From Eurosta solidaginis (taxonomy: Eukaryota > Arthropoda > Insecta > Diptera > Tephritidae), in contig NW_027137035.1 of assembly GCF_040869045.1 (NCBI RefSeq), positions 62,001 to 126,000 on the forward strand: a stretch of 64,000 nucleotides of DNA, in the 5' to 3' direction. The notes beneath the pieces were generated by a model. It saw nothing but the letters and a program-made list of their open reading frames with translations. It made no database searches and was not told the DNA's origin. This document shows positions 63,954 through 64,000 of the stretch, piece after piece; the first letter of the stretch is position 1, and each line of letters begins with the position of its first letter. A program made the translations under genes and the position numbers.

Positions 63954-64000
63954 GATCTGATGCAAACAACTGAGGAGTTATCTACTTAGATTTGTTGAAC
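63954..64000 (+). repeat. Unit 232, partial, cut by the window end
   Basis: The last 47 bases begin GATCTGATGC (GCTCTGATGC elsewhere) and have CTGAGGAG and TACTTAGATTTG. The CTGAGGAG marker suggests R-type units of the block 6 kind may continue beyond the window. Confidence 0.85.

Larger units (their letters stand above)
1..64000. repeat. Satellite DNA array, 278-bp head-to-tail unit, 231 complete copies plus a partial one
   Basis: The same unit recurs from base 1 to base 64000 in one orientation. I set the unit start at GCTCTGATGC and located 232 starts. The modal spacing is 278 bp, most spacings are 276-281, and outliers run from 153 to 337. Landmarks in order within a unit are GAGTTATCT, a GATGAAC or GTTGAAC box, TTACGTA, GCATGC or ACATGC, TTAGCCCGGTAAG, an A tract, GGCTACACGAGAACGG, GACGTCGAG, TCGTACACG, TCTAGAATT, AACGTTTGAC and CAGTTTTAATAACTATC. 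No flanking sequence is visible, so the full array is longer than the window. An array like this is typical of eukaryotic heterochromatin; I do not recognise the family, and its chromosomal position is unknown. Confidence 0.98.
57188..64000. repeat. Block 8: units 207-232, mostly GTTGAAC / AAGCATGC, array continues past the window end
   Basis: Unit starts: 57188, 57465, 57618, 57897, 58175, 58453, 58729, 59000, 59279, 59557, 59835, 60116, 60394, 60665, 60944, 61221, 61499, 61740, 62017, 62295, 62574, 62843, 63124, 63400, 63676, 63954. Nearly all are T-type with AAGCATGC. Exceptions are a lone GATGAAC/AAACATGC unit at 57897, an AAACATGC unit at 60116 and a CTGCTGAG unit at 60944. Units 209 and 223 share AAGTTTGTTGAATAAAACG and ACGTAATATG 3881 bp apart. 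Confidence 0.9.

Noticed and set aside
1..64000. CRISPR array
   Set aside because: The whole 278-bp unit repeats; there are no short repeats separated by unique spacers and no cas genes.
1..64000. Ribosomal DNA spacer subrepeats or tRNA-derived repeats
   Set aside because: No rRNA sequence appears in 64 kb, and I could not find convincing polymerase III A and B boxes in the unit. An rDNA link cannot be excluded beyond the window.
1..64000. CENP-B box or telomeric repeats
   Set aside because: CCCGG occurs in each unit but the surrounding bases do not fit the CENP-B box pattern, and no TTAGGG- or TTAGG-type runs are present.
1..64000. Transposon or retrotransposon insertions
   Set aside because: No long unique insert, terminal repeats or target-site duplications were seen; the only insertions are the 11 bp at 48531 and the 60-bp internal duplication at 19208.

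Overview
The whole 64 kb window is one uninterrupted, head-to-tail satellite DNA array. A single AT-rich repeat unit, most often 278 bp, runs from the first base to the last on the same strand. Counting unit starts by eye at the landmark GCTCTGATGC gives 231 complete units, some carrying deletions or insertions, plus the first 47 bases of unit 232, which starts at 63954. I see no protein-coding gene, RNA gene, transposon, inversion or unique-sequence spacer. Neither edge of the array is inside the window. An array of this size and regularity points to a eukaryotic chromosome, in centromeric, pericentromeric, subtelomeric or other heterochromatin. The species cannot be named from the sequence. 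A hand-built consensus unit has about 32% GC, more A than T on the given strand (114 A, 74 T, 50 C, 40 G in 278) and 14 CpGs where about 7 are expected. That lack of CpG depletion suggests weak germline CpG methylation, as in many invertebrates.

The units are closely similar but fall into recognisable haplotypes, and these are arranged in blocks. Units 1-25 (1-6932) are mainly GATGAAC-type, with a 9-unit block repeated. Units 26-57 (6933-15832) are a nearly perfect tandem duplication of a 16-unit block of about 4.45 kb. Units 58-79 (15833-21971) hold repeats of a three-unit module carrying GGCCCGG and ACAGAGACG variants. Units 80-132 (21972-36603) are rich in a CTGCTGAG/TACTCAAAT type and contain 4-unit and 3-unit tandem duplications. 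Units 133-169 (36604-46900) share modules at 1.1, 1.4 and 5.0 kb spacing. Units 170-194 (46901-53855) form a distinct higher-order repeat family with GAGCC and CTGAGGAG variants. Units 195-206 (53856-57187) are a clean 6-unit tandem duplication of 1666 bp. Units 207-232 (57188-64000) are fairly uniform GTTGAAC/AAGCATGC units with further 6-unit and 1-unit duplications.

Together these patterns suggest turnover by unequal exchange: local blocks of 1 to 18 units are copied in register and then diverge by point changes, A-tract slippage and occasional deletions. About a dozen units have lengths well off 278 bp. They include a 60-bp internal duplication, a unique 11-bp insertion and deletions of about 10 to 125 bp. 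Each unit also has a homopolymer A tract of roughly 8 to 14 bases. The few short open reading frames in the window come from chance tract phase in individual units and are not treated as genes.
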